Assembly: GCA_002360325.1 (NCBI GenBank)
Contig: DEQG01000013.1
Span: forward strand, 1 to 11,843
Direction: 5' to 3'
DNA from: Salinicoccus sp. UBA3372
GTDB lineage: Bacteria > Bacillota > Bacilli > Staphylococcales > Salinicoccaceae
Length of the DNA: 11,843 bases
In this document: positions 1-6,601 of the stretch, piece by piece
Position numbering within the stretch: position 1 is the first letter of the stretch
How the letters are laid out: the number at the start of each line of letters is the position of its first letter
Made by a program: the position numbers and the translations under genes
Notes under the pieces: generated by a model
Databases searched by the model: none
Told to the model about the DNA's origin: nothing
Seen by the model: only the letters and a program-made list of their open reading frames with translations

Positions 1-503
1 CTCTCCAATTTTGTTTTGAACGCCTCAGCGATTTCCGACTCTTCACCTTTTACAGGGAAATCAAACTTCTCTTCGTTTATGAACACAGTCGGTACAACTC
101 TGACACCACGCTCAGCCGCTTCAGCCAATATTTCCCTCGTACGGCCTGCCTGGCCAACTTGTTCCACAAGATTCATCGCTTCCAGTTTCATCAATGCTTC
201 TTCGAAACTCGCTGTCCATTCAGGTCTTGTTTCAAGCAATTCCTTCATATCTTTGTATGCTTTCTCAGGTTCATCATAATTTAAATAAGTGCCCGCCACT
301 GTCCCTTTCAGCAACGCACCGTTCGTACGGTCCACATGTTTGATGACATGTTTGACCTTACCCGATTCGATATACGGTGAAAAAATTCCGTCGATGACTT
401 TTATATAAGTTGAGCAGAACGGGCACCCTATATTGATATAGGACTCTATCGTCGCTTCCGCTTCCTCCGAACCTAAAACCAGGTGTTTCACTTCATTTGA
501 CAT
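1..503 (-). CDS. DsbA-family thiol-disulfide oxidoreductase (3' end cut by window)
   Basis: The gene starts at ATG 503 and runs off the left edge; 167 codons are visible. A strong AGGAGG ribosome binding site sits 7 bases upstream of the ATG. The thioredoxin-fold active site is seen as C27-P-F-C30, preceded by a beta strand, and the cis-proline loop as V137-P138-T139 followed by VFIN. The helical insert between these (about residues 60-130) is typical of DsbA rather than of classical thioredoxin. No signal peptide or membrane segment is present, so a cytoplasmic protein is expected, unlike the secreted DsbA/BdbD oxidases. Known family members act in thiol redox exchange; the partner of this one cannot be read from the sequence. 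It is separated by 70 bases from the class V aminotransferase-like gene upstream on the same strand. The C-terminus is not seen. Confidence 0.88.
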   Translation of the reverse strand, partial: MSNEVKHLVLGSEEAEATIESYINIGCPFCSTYIKVIDGIFSPYIESGKVKHVIKHVDRTNGALLKGTVAGTYLNYDEPEKAYKDMKELLETRPEWTASFEEALMKLEAMNLVEQVGQAGRTREILAEAAERGVRVVPTVFINEEKFDFPVKGEESEIAEAFKTKLE

Positions 504-573
504 GATCTATTCCTCCTTGTTGATTTAAATTCTACCTATAAGGAAGGAATTATTGAAATTAAATGCTTACATG

Positions 574-1848
574 CTACATTTCATCAATCATTTTTGTCAC
601 TCTTAAAAACTCGTCCACATCTTCAGCATTGTGAACATGAACCGGGGAGACTCTGACCAGCGATTCAAGACCGACCGCCTCCAAAATACGTTTGGAATAA
701 TGGCTGGCAGATTCTCTCGCAAACACCTGGATATTATTTTCTTTATATATTTCAACAGCTCTGTTGTTGGGAATATTGCTGAATGTCATCGCTAAAATCA
801 AATCCTGATTGATTCCGTTTGACTCTTCAAAATGGATGGTTACATTGTTAAGTTCTTTTGTACCTTCGACGGATTCGGATCCATTCAAAAGCCTGTTCAA
901 TATCGCCTGCTCTTGCAATGTGATTCGTGTCATGCCCTCTTCGATCAACGTTCTTCTGTCAGAACTTTCATTGAAATAAAAACCGATCTCACAAATATAA
1001 TCGATGATTTTTGAAAACGACGCATAATGTGCCGGTGTCGCACTGCCAAGATCCCAGTTTGTTTCATCAGTAGCAAGAAGCCTGTGATGCGGCAGACGCG
1101 AGAGCCTGGCTGACAGCCATGCAAAACCGACACCTCGCAGACCGAACATTTTATAAGGTGCCAGATTGATACCGTCGACATGACAGGTACTCAAATCGAT
1201 CAGTTCATGCGGGGCGCCCTGGACGGCATCGACTATGATTATTGCATCACTGTTTTTCTCATGAATCGCTTTTGTATATTTCTCAAGATCATGCATAGCA
1301 CCCGTAATGTTCGAAGTCAGTATTAAAGATACTATCCTTGTATCGTCGTCAATGTGCGACAGCAGTTCTTCTAAAAATACACTACCTGTACCATGATCTG
1401 CCTCTGCCACCCTTAACTCGTGCCCATACTGCTGCGCTGAAAATTCACATGCATCGTAAGAAGACGGATGTTCAATCGCAGTTGTTACAATATTTCCTTC
1501 AGGCAGGTCCATCGATGCGACAGTAATCATTTCAAAAATGATTTTTGAAGCCGTTAATGAAATTGCGACTTCCCCGCCTTGTGCATTAAGCAGTAAGCGG
1601 ATGTCTTTTTTCCCATCCGTGATGTATTGATTCAAAGTTTGAGCAATATCATAATCCCTTACTGGTGAATCAGGTATTTTCGATATTTCATCATAAGCTT
1701 CCAGAGTCGGTTTCAATCTCAGTGCACCGCCGGCATTTTCAAAAAATATTCTTCTGTTTCCATTTATATCATCATTCAAATAATAAAACTGCTCTCTTAA
1801 TTTATTCTGCAGTTCACCAGGAAAAAACTCAGTGTTTCTGACCGTCAT
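574..1848 (-). CDS. Class V aminotransferase-fold PLP enzyme lacking the desulfurase cysteine
   Basis: This is a fold-type I PLP enzyme of the class V (NifS/SufS-like) group. Numbered from the upstream ATG at 1854 (426 aa), the visible landmarks are H129 in the IEHP motif, D209-A-V-Q212, the Schiff-base lysine K235 in APYKMFG, and C-terminal R401. ATG 1854 lies directly against the AAAAGGGG ribosome binding site, while ATG 1848 is 8 bases away, so 1848 (424 aa) is the better start. Cysteine desulfurases and selenocysteine lyases carry their catalytic Cys in an RxGxHCA loop. Here the equivalent loop near residues 380-387 reads R-E-S-A-S-H-Y-S with no Cys, so sulfur mobilisation is unlikely. 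A transaminase, epimerase or lyase role is possible, but the substrate is unknown. The gene is divergent from the class I/II aminotransferase and shares its 124-base control region. Confidence 0.85.
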   Translation of the reverse strand: MTVRNTEFFPGELQNKLREQFYYLNDDINGNRRIFFENAGGALRLKPTLEAYDEISKIPDSPVRDYDIAQTLNQYITDGKKDIRLLLNAQGGEVAISLTASKIIFEMITVASMDLPEGNIVTTAIEHPSSYDACEFSAQQYGHELRVAEADHGTGSVFLEELLSHIDDDTRIVSLILTSNITGAMHDLEKYTKAIHEKNSDAIIIVDAVQGAPHELIDLSTCHVDGINLAPYKMFGLRGVGFAWLSARLSRLPHHRLLATDETNWDLGSATPAHYASFSKIIDYICEIGFYFNESSDRRTLIEEGMTRITLQEQAILNRLLNGSESVEGTKELNNVTIHFEESNGINQDLILAMTFSNIPNNRAVEIYKENNIQVFARESASHYSKRILEAVGLESLVRVSPVHVHNAEDVDEFLRVTKMIDEM

Positions 1849-1904
1849 GCCCATTCCCCTTTTATTTTAGATTTATGAATATACTTTTTCTTATAGTATT
1901 TTAC

Positions 1905-1938
1905 ATTACATAAAGAGTAGTGATACTCTAATTGTAAT
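1905..1938. promoter_or_regulatory. 34-bp dyad, candidate operator between divergent aminotransferase genes
   Basis: Two nested inverted repeats share one exact centre at 1921.5. The outer arms are ATTACA (1905-1910) and TGTAAT (1933-1938); the inner arms are AGAGTA (1914-1919) and TACTCT (1924-1929), with a 4-base middle. There is no T-run after it and it lies between two divergent starts, so a protein-binding operator fits better than a terminator. A TATAGT hexamer at 1892-1897 could be the -10 of the rightward gene, which would place the dyad at the transcription start, but its -35 is weak. The regulator is not in the window. Confidence 0.5.
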
Positions 1939-1972
1939 AATATTTAAATTATTTACAAGGAGTGTATGTCAT

Positions 1973-3193
1973 ATGCCTTCAGCAGAGGATTTATTTGATA
2001 AACTGAATGCCGATTTAGCACCGGGCCAGGAGAAGCGTTTGAATTTTGATGATATTGAGCTGAAAGGGGAAAACCTTCCGGGTGAGCCGGCGGACTTTTC
2101 ACACGGTGATGTGGATGCTTTTGAACCTGTGCCCGGCGCACTTGAAAATTTCAACTACGGCTTCAAGGAAATCGGCGGTACTCAGGCCTACACCGTCTAC
2201 CGGGGCCGGGAGGATATCCTTGAGGATGTAGCTCGAAAACTTTCCGACTACTCCTCAACTGCGATCGATCCTGAAAATGAACTGATCATTACACCGGGCA
2301 CCCAGGGCGCATTGTTTCTCGCAGTGGGTGCAACTGTTACCCGCGGTGACAAAGTTGCGATTATAGAGCCGGATTACTATGCCAACAGAAAACTCGTCCA
2401 TTTCTTCCAGGGTCAATTGTATCCGATTCAACTGGACTATCTGAATCACGAAGATAAGGCAGGCATTGATCTGGAAAAACTGGAGAACAGCTTTAAAGAC
2501 GGTGTATCGACTTTTATTTTCTCAAACCCGAATAACCCGAGTGGGGTCGTCTACAGCAAAGAAGAGATTACTGAAATTGCAGAGCTTGTACGCAAGTACG
2601 ATGTGAATGTCATCGTCGATGAGTTATATTCGAGGCAGCTTTTCGACGGTCGCACTTACACACATCTTGCAAGCCTGGATATCATCCCGAAAGAAAACAT
2701 CGTTACTATCATCGGACCTTCCAAAACGGAGTCGCTGAGCGGTTTCAGACTGGGCGTCGCTTACGGTTCTAAAACCATCATCGACAGGATGGAGCAGCTT
2801 CAGGCAATCGTTTCTCTGAGAGCCGCCGGCTACAGCCAGATTGTACTGAAAAACTGGTTCAGTGAGCCTGAAGGCTGGATGGCTGAGCGCATCAAGGCGC
2901 ACCAGGATATCAGGGATACGCTGATCGAATTGTTCAGAGATGCAGGCTTTGAAGTGAGAACGACAGAAGCGGGCAGTTATATATTTCCCAAGATCAATGA
3001 TCTTTCAATCGACTGCGAGAATTTCGTCAAAGTACTTAAGAAGCAGGCAAAAGTGACAGTCACACCGGGCACCCAGTTCGGTCCTCAGTTTACAGACTGC
3101 ATCCGGTTGAATTTCTCTCAGGATAAGGATAAAGCCGTCGATGCAGTAAAAAGAATAATTAAGATTGCAGGGTATTATAAAGATGAACAATAA
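1973..3193 (+). CDS. Class I/II PLP-dependent aminotransferase
   Basis: This 406-aa protein has the full fold-type I aminotransferase signature: the N-P-N-N188-P-S-G substrate/PLP motif at 185-191, D216-E-L-Y219 pairing with the pyridine ring, the Schiff-base lysine K251 in GPSKTESLSGFRLG, and R378 (IRLNFS) for the substrate alpha-carboxylate. Length is normal for the AspC/AraT-like group. The ATG at 1973 follows an AAGGAG ribosome binding site 10 bases upstream; the nearby ATG at 1966 is in another frame. Transamination of an amino acid with a 2-oxo acid is the expected chemistry; the substrate cannot be assigned. The RidA-like gene starts inside its last codons, implying translational coupling. 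A carbon-carbon lyase activity, as in some related enzymes, is not excluded. Confidence 0.93.
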   Translation: MPSAEDLFDKLNADLAPGQEKRLNFDDIELKGENLPGEPADFSHGDVDAFEPVPGALENFNYGFKEIGGTQAYTVYRGREDILEDVARKLSDYSSTAIDPENELIITPGTQGALFLAVGATVTRGDKVAIIEPDYYANRKLVHFFQGQLYPIQLDYLNHEDKAGIDLEKLENSFKDGVSTFIFSNPNNPSGVVYSKEEITEIAELVRKYDVNVIVDELYSRQLFDGRTYTHLASLDIIPKENIVTIIGPSKTESLSGFRLGVAYGSKTIIDRMEQLQAIVSLRAAGYSQIVLKNWFSEPEGWMAERIKAHQDIRDTLIELFRDAGFEVRTTEAGSYIFPKINDLSIDCENFVKVLKKQAKVTVTPGTQFGPQFTDCIRLNFSQDKDKAVDAVKRIIKIAGYYKDEQ

Positions 3194-3602
3194 AATCATA
3201 CCAAACGGCAATTATAAACTGGCGACAAGAGACGGGGATAAAGTTTACACTTCCGGAATCACACCAAAAATCAACGGGGAACTGGTGAAAACAGGCAAAC
3301 TTGATAATCAGACAGATTTGAACGAATACGAATCAGTGACCCGGCAGGCGATTAAAAATGCGATACAGGTCATCAACCAGGAAATTTCAGACGGGGAAGC
3401 GGTAGACAGGATCATCATGATGACTGTTTACGTCAATGCTTCTGAAAACTTCGAACACCATTCAAAAATCGCAGATTTCGCTTCCGATTATTTAGTTGAA
3501 CAGTTCGGAGAAACAATTATCGGATCCAGGGCCGCTGTCGGCGTGAGTTCACTGCCGGGCAATGCACCGCTGGAAATCTCTTTAATAGTAAAAATCACGT
3601 AA
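3183..3602 (+). CDS. RidA/YjgF/UK114-family protein, probable enamine/imine deaminase
   Basis: The 139-aa product is a RidA-superfamily protein. It shows the early D-K-V-Y-T-S-G strand and the C-terminal signature G-S-R-A-A-V-G-V-S-S-L-P-G followed by L-E-I. The Arg matches the carboxylate-binding arginine (R105 in E. coli RidA) and the Glu matches its catalytic glutamate. RidA hydrolyses reactive enamine/imine intermediates released by PLP enzymes such as 2-aminoacrylate; whether this longer-type member does the same is inference. ATG 3183 overlaps the aminotransferase stop by 11 bases and has only a weak upstream AGGG, so translation is probably coupled. A TTG at 3165 in frame is a less likely start. 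Its place next to two PLP enzymes fits a clean-up role for their by-products. The operon ends at the terminator just downstream. Confidence 0.9.
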   Translation: MNNKIIPNGNYKLATRDGDKVYTSGITPKINGELVKTGKLDNQTDLNEYESVTRQAIKNAIQVINQEISDGEAVDRIIMMTVYVNASENFEHHSKIADFASDYLVEQFGETIIGSRAAVGVSSLPGNAPLEISLIVKIT

Positions 3603-3636
3603 AAATATGCCGGAAAAACCAGTCCCGGCATATTTT
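3602..3636. terminator. Bidirectional intrinsic terminator between RidA and VWA genes
   Basis: A perfect 12-bp stem, AAAATATGCCGG (3602-3613) with its complement at 3625-3636, encloses an 11-base loop. The T-run on the right serves the plus-strand RidA gene and the A-run on the left (T on the other strand) serves the convergent lipoprotein gene. The hairpin touches the stop codons of both genes. Confidence 0.9.
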
Positions 3637-5105
3637 CATTCTATATCTTCCAATTCCTCATCCACAAATGCTTCTCTGTTTTCCTCTATCAATGTTTCTA
3701 TCTCTGCCTTTCTCTCTTCAAAAGACTCCTCTGTTACATTTTCCGCATCTTCTCCGTACTCATTGAAGAATTCCTGCAGCACCTCATCTCGCTCTTCAGC
3801 ATATTCTTTGAAGCTCGGCAATTGCTCCTCGCTGTATTTATTGGCCAGCATGATGTCAGTATTCACCAGAACATTAGTAGTTGTTATTGTGGAATTAATA
3901 CCCTGGTTGCTCATACGGATTCTTTCATTGGATGTACTGTTATACTCCCTTAAAACCTCATTCAAATTCTCATTGGACCATCTTATCCAGTCATTGATCA
4001 GACGATTCTTCTCACTTAGCAGTGCATTCTCGAGTTCCACAGTGTTGGCAGCTTCAAGATACTCTCCGCCGCTCGCTTCTGTAATATCCACCAGTTCCTG
4101 CACTTCATCATCGCTGATATCAAATCCTATGATATTGAGAACTGTTTCAATATTTTCATCCTGAGGCAGGTCTTCCACCGCAGCTACCGGGTCACCTTCA
4201 CATGTTTCCTTACCGTCACTGACAATATAAACAGTATGGCTGCCGACCGCATCACTTTCTTCAATCTGCGTTCCGACTTCCTCTATCGCTGCAGCTATCG
4301 GAGTATAGCCGACCGGTTCGAATTTGTTCAGTGCATCATTGAATTCGCCACTTTCATATTCAGCAAGCGGGTATGTTGTTTCTATCGCTTCGCAGCTGTT
4401 TGCATCAGTGCCGTCTTCATCACCGAAACCGTAGTTGATCAGACTGACCTCTACACCTTCGGGAAACTCGGAAGCAAAGTTATCCACCGCTGTTCTGGCA
4501 ACTTCCATCTTGGTCTCCCCGTTCACTTCCTCAAGCATACTGCTGCTGTTATCAAGCAGTATATAAATATTATTATTCAGCAATACCGTATCTCCATCGA
4601 CTTCCAGACCGCCCGGCATATTACTCAAGTTTACATCCAGCTCCGGGTCATATGAATTAAAAAATTCAATGGCTTCAATAGTATCCGGATGACCGCCGAC
4701 GACTTCCATCGCTTTGTCGTACATACTTTCACTCGTCAGATTTTCAATGCCGGTTTCTTCTATATATTCTGTAAGTACTTCCTCCAGCACAGATGCACCG
4801 TCTTCTACATCTGTGCCCTCCTCTTCAGCAAGAACAGTCTCTGTTGTAATTTCAATAGGCTCATCTGCTTCTACATTTTCTTCAATTTCATCTGCACCTT
4901 CAGTTTCAGAGCCATCATCTTCTGATTCCATTTCTTCAGTACTATCTTTTCGTGACTCTTCTGTCGCCGCTTCTGCAAATTCGTCCTCTTCTGCTGATTC
5001 ACTTTCAGCCACCTGCTCTTCTGCATCATCCAGTTCTTCCGTATCATCGTTCTGGCCACATGCAGTCAACATAAGTAATAGACTAAAAACCAATAATTTC
5101 TTCAA
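3636..5105 (-). CDS. VWA-domain surface lipoprotein with acidic stalk
   Basis: The 489-aa product begins with a lipoprotein signal: K-K, a hydrophobic core and the lipobox L13-T-A-C16. Residues 17-110 are an extremely Glu/Asp-rich, low-complexity linker, which would hold the folded part away from the membrane. A von Willebrand factor A domain spans about 178-365, with a complete MIDAS metal site: D185-x-S187-x-S189, T268 (GYTPI) and D297 (VSDGKET). C238 and C302 are the only other cysteines and could form an extracellular disulfide. A charged, helical, probably coiled-coil tail follows (about 365-489). Translation starts at TTG 5105 after a GAGGTGA ribosome binding site; no in-frame ATG fits. 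Such proteins bind ligands or partner proteins through metal, but the partner is unknown. The gene stands alone and ends at the shared terminator. Confidence 0.88.
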   Translation of the reverse strand: MKKLLVFSLLLMLTACGQNDDTEELDDAEEQVAESESAEEDEFAEAATEESRKDSTEEMESEDDGSETEGADEIEENVEADEPIEITTETVLAEEEGTDVEDGASVLEEVLTEYIEETGIENLTSESMYDKAMEVVGGHPDTIEAIEFFNSYDPELDVNLSNMPGGLEVDGDTVLLNNNIYILLDNSSSMLEEVNGETKMEVARTAVDNFASEFPEGVEVSLINYGFGDEDGTDANSCEAIETTYPLAEYESGEFNDALNKFEPVGYTPIAAAIEEVGTQIEESDAVGSHTVYIVSDGKETCEGDPVAAVEDLPQDENIETVLNIIGFDISDDEVQELVDITEASGGEYLEAANTVELENALLSEKNRLINDWIRWSNENLNEVLREYNSTSNERIRMSNQGINSTITTTNVLVNTDIMLANKYSEEQLPSFKEYAEERDEVLQEFFNEYGEDAENVTEESFEERKAEIETLIEENREAFVDEELEDIE

Positions 5106-5135
5106 ATGTCATCACCTCACAAAGGGTTTGCATAC

Positions 5136-5164
5136 AGTATATATTATGCGGGTATAATTTTGAA
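5136..5164 (-). promoter_or_regulatory. Predicted sigma-A promoter of the VWA lipoprotein gene
   Basis: On the minus strand TTCAAA (5164-5159, 4/6 to TTGACA) and TATACT (5141-5136, 5/6 to TATAAT) are separated by exactly 17 bases, upstream of the TTG start at 5105. Confidence 0.5.
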
Positions 5165-5220
5165 TATTTTATGTCATTTGTATGAATTCATCACTTGTAT
5201 AATTTAGTTGGTTTCAAAAC

Positions 5221-5234
5221 TTGACCTGCATCAA
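5221..5234 (+). promoter_or_regulatory. FNR/DNR-like box upstream of the small RIC-like gene
   Basis: TTGAC-CTGC-ATCAA matches the Crp/Fnr-family consensus TTGAT-N4-ATCAA at 9 of 10 defined positions. It lies 68 bases upstream of the start at 5302. The first six bases (TTGACC) could alternatively be a -35 box, with TTTCAT 17 bases further on as a poor -10. Whether an Fnr-type regulator with this specificity exists in the host is unknown. Confidence 0.35.
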
Positions 5235-5301
5235 TTTTTAAATTTTCATTCCCCTGTAATCTATAGATAAGATGAACAACAGACGGGAGAGGAAATTAAA
5301 A

Positions 5302-5598
5302 ATGGCAAAAATCACTTTTAAAAATGTCGCAGCAGAAAATTTTCCAATACTTGAAAAAATGACCCCTATCGTTACACGGGTTCATGGAGAAGGTCATCCT
5401 GAACTTGCAGATGTCAAGGATATTTTTCAGAACATAAATGAAAAGGTGCAGAATTCTGAAGAGGCTGATTTAAAAATGGATTTTGGGAAATTGAGAACCG
5501 TGACGGATAATTATGAGGTCCCTGCAGACGGTTGCGAAGCATACACGACAATATATGAATTACTGGAAGAAGCGGATAAGGCATACCATTCACTATAA
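5302..5598 (+). CDS. Small hemerythrin/RIC-like protein, C-terminally short
   Basis: This 98-aa protein resembles the hemerythrin-type domain of RIC proteins (ScdA/YtfE/DnrN), which repair iron-sulfur clusters after nitric oxide or oxidative stress. The visible match is the V-H28-G-E-G-H32-P-E34-L iron-ligand-type motif and the later L-R-T-V-T-D-N-Y-x-V-P helix (about 64-90). The acidic EH helix in the middle and the final H-x-x-x-E-N-x-L-F-P helix of RIC proteins are missing, so the usual di-iron ligand set looks incomplete. The start at ATG 5302 follows GGAGAGG by 9 bases. An in-frame ATG at 5272 would place that ribosome binding site inside the gene and add a basic extension, so it is less likely. 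The gene is single and ends in a strong terminator. The family assignment is from motif recognition only. Confidence 0.65.
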   Translation: MAKITFKNVAAENFPILEKMTPIVTRVHGEGHPELADVKDIFQNINEKVQNSEEADLKMDFGKLRTVTDNYEVPADGCEAYTTIYELLEEADKAYHSL

Positions 5599-5602
5599 AT
5601 TG

Positions 5603-5636
5603 AAAATGCCGGGATACCCCCATATCCCGGCATTTT
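5603..5636. terminator. Bidirectional intrinsic terminator
   Basis: A perfect 14-bp stem, AAAATGCCGGGATA (5603-5616) with its complement at 5623-5636, has a 6-base loop (CCCCCA) and T/A runs on both sides. It ends the RIC-like gene rightward and the amidase gene leftward; the amidase stop codon begins at the edge of the stem. Confidence 0.92.
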
Positions 5637-6433
5637 TATAAAAACTTATACATATCTTTTCTTCTGCTTTTAAAGATCGGGATATCTTTCCTGACCTGAG
5701 CAATGTAATCCAGATCTATATCCGTTTCAACAATTTCTTCTTCATCAGCGCTGCCCTGACCCAGCACTTCACCAAATGGGTTGATGATGACACTGCTGCC
5801 TGCGAATGTCGTGCCGTTCGGCTGTGTGCCGAAGGTATTCGAGCCTACAATGTAACATTGGTTTTCAATTGCCCTCGCTTTTAAAAGTGTCAGCCAGTGC
5901 TCTGTACGTTCCGCAGGCCATTCTGCTACTACAAATATGACTTTTGCATCATCCAGCGCAAGGTCTCTGAACAGTTCGGGGAACCTGAGGTCATAGCATA
6001 TGACCAGACCGGCTTTGTTGCCAAGCAGTTCAAATGTATCTGCAGATGCACCGCCGCCTGTTAAATATTCCGGTTCATTCAGCATCGGTACGAGATGGAT
6101 TTTGGAGTACTCGTAAATAAGCCCGCCTTTTTTATCCACTACAAATGCCGTATTCAAAACATCGCTTCCTTCCTTGATGTTCGGAACCGAGCCTGCGACA
6201 ATATTGACTTTATATTTTACAGCAAGTTTTTCCATTTCCTCTTTGACTCCGCTGAGGTTGTGAAATGCGAGCTCCTCGATGTTTTCCAGATCGTAACCGC
6301 TGGTCCACATTTCGGGCAGGACGACTATGCTGTCCTCTTCCAATGTATGCTCATGAAATAAACTTTGTACTTTTTTCAAATTTTTTTCATAATCGCCTTC
6401 CGTCACTTCAAACTGAAAAATAACAGCTTTCAT
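5636..6433 (-). CDS. Carbon-nitrogen hydrolase (nitrilase superfamily), omega-amidase-like
   Basis: The 265-aa protein has the nitrilase-superfamily catalytic triad: E41 in V-V-L-P-E-M-W, K111 in Y-S-K-I-H-L, and C146 in V-I-C-Y-D-L-R-F-P-E. The family's extra glutamate is probably E120 or E122. Length and the CYDLRFPEL block fit the Nit2/omega-amidase and MtnU-like branch, whose members hydrolyse the amide of 2-oxoglutaramate or similar 2-oxo-amides left by glutamine transaminases. Assigning that substrate is inference. It is cytoplasmic, with no signal or membrane segment. ATG 6433 follows an AGGAG ribosome binding site 8 bases upstream. A TATAAT hexamer (6487-6482, minus strand) is the probable -10. 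The gene is monocistronic, divergent from the sigma-54 gene, and ends in the terminator shared with the RIC-like gene. Confidence 0.92.
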   Translation of the reverse strand: MKAVIFQFEVTEGDYEKNLKKVQSLFHEHTLEEDSIVVLPEMWTSGYDLENIEELAFHNLSGVKEEMEKLAVKYKVNIVAGSVPNIKEGSDVLNTAFVVDKKGGLIYEYSKIHLVPMLNEPEYLTGGGASADTFELLGNKAGLVICYDLRFPELFRDLALDDAKVIFVVAEWPAERTEHWLTLLKARAIENQCYIVGSNTFGTQPNGTTFAGSSVIINPFGEVLGQGSADEEEIVETDIDLDYIAQVRKDIPIFKSRRKDMYKFL

Positions 6434-6481
6434 TCCATCATCTCCTGATTTTAATTCATGCAGTTCTTACTGAATATTCTC

Positions 6482-6487
6482 ATTATA
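6482..6487 (-). promoter_or_regulatory. -10 hexamer of the amidase promoter
   Basis: A perfect TATAAT on the minus strand lies 49 bases upstream of ATG 6433, preceded by TTTGG. The -35 candidate 17 bases upstream (TTTAAT) is weak, matching 3 of 6. Confidence 0.5.
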
Positions 6488-6535
6488 CCAAATATAATAT
6501 GCATATTAAAACCATACAACATACGTGTTTCACAT

Positions 6536-6564
6536 TTGACACCGTTTACAATCACAGCTAAGAT
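6536..6564 (+). promoter_or_regulatory. Sigma-A promoter of the sigma-54 gene
   Basis: A perfect TTGACA (6536-6541) is followed after 17 bases by TAAGAT (6559-6564, 4/6 to TATAAT). Transcription would begin near 6571, giving a leader of about 30 bases that carries the AGGGGGTG ribosome binding site at 6588-6595. Confidence 0.7.
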
Positions 6565-6601
6565 TATTGGCAATAAGCAAATGACACAGGGGGTGCTTTA
6601 A

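Noticed and set aside
5126..5155. SigB-like promoter (GTTTGC ... GGGTAT) reading rightward
   Set aside because: The spacer is 18 bases, outside the usual 12-15, and it would sit over the leftward lipoprotein promoter.
3607..5157. Long plus-strand open frames, serine- or phenylalanine-rich, opposite the VWA lipoprotein gene
   Set aside because: They are the antisense reading of Glu/Asp-rich codons, have no ribosome binding sites and no protein-like composition.
5272..5301. Upstream in-frame ATG (5272) as the start of the RIC-like gene
   Set aside because: It would place the GGAGAGG ribosome binding site inside the gene and add a basic extension with no family counterpart. ATG 5302 has correct spacing.
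6497..6513. Possible sigma-54 promoter on the minus strand (TGG...TGC) upstream of the amidase gene
   Set aside because: The GG and GC dinucleotides are separated by 9 bases instead of the required 10, and a perfect TATAAT for sigma-A lies just downstream.
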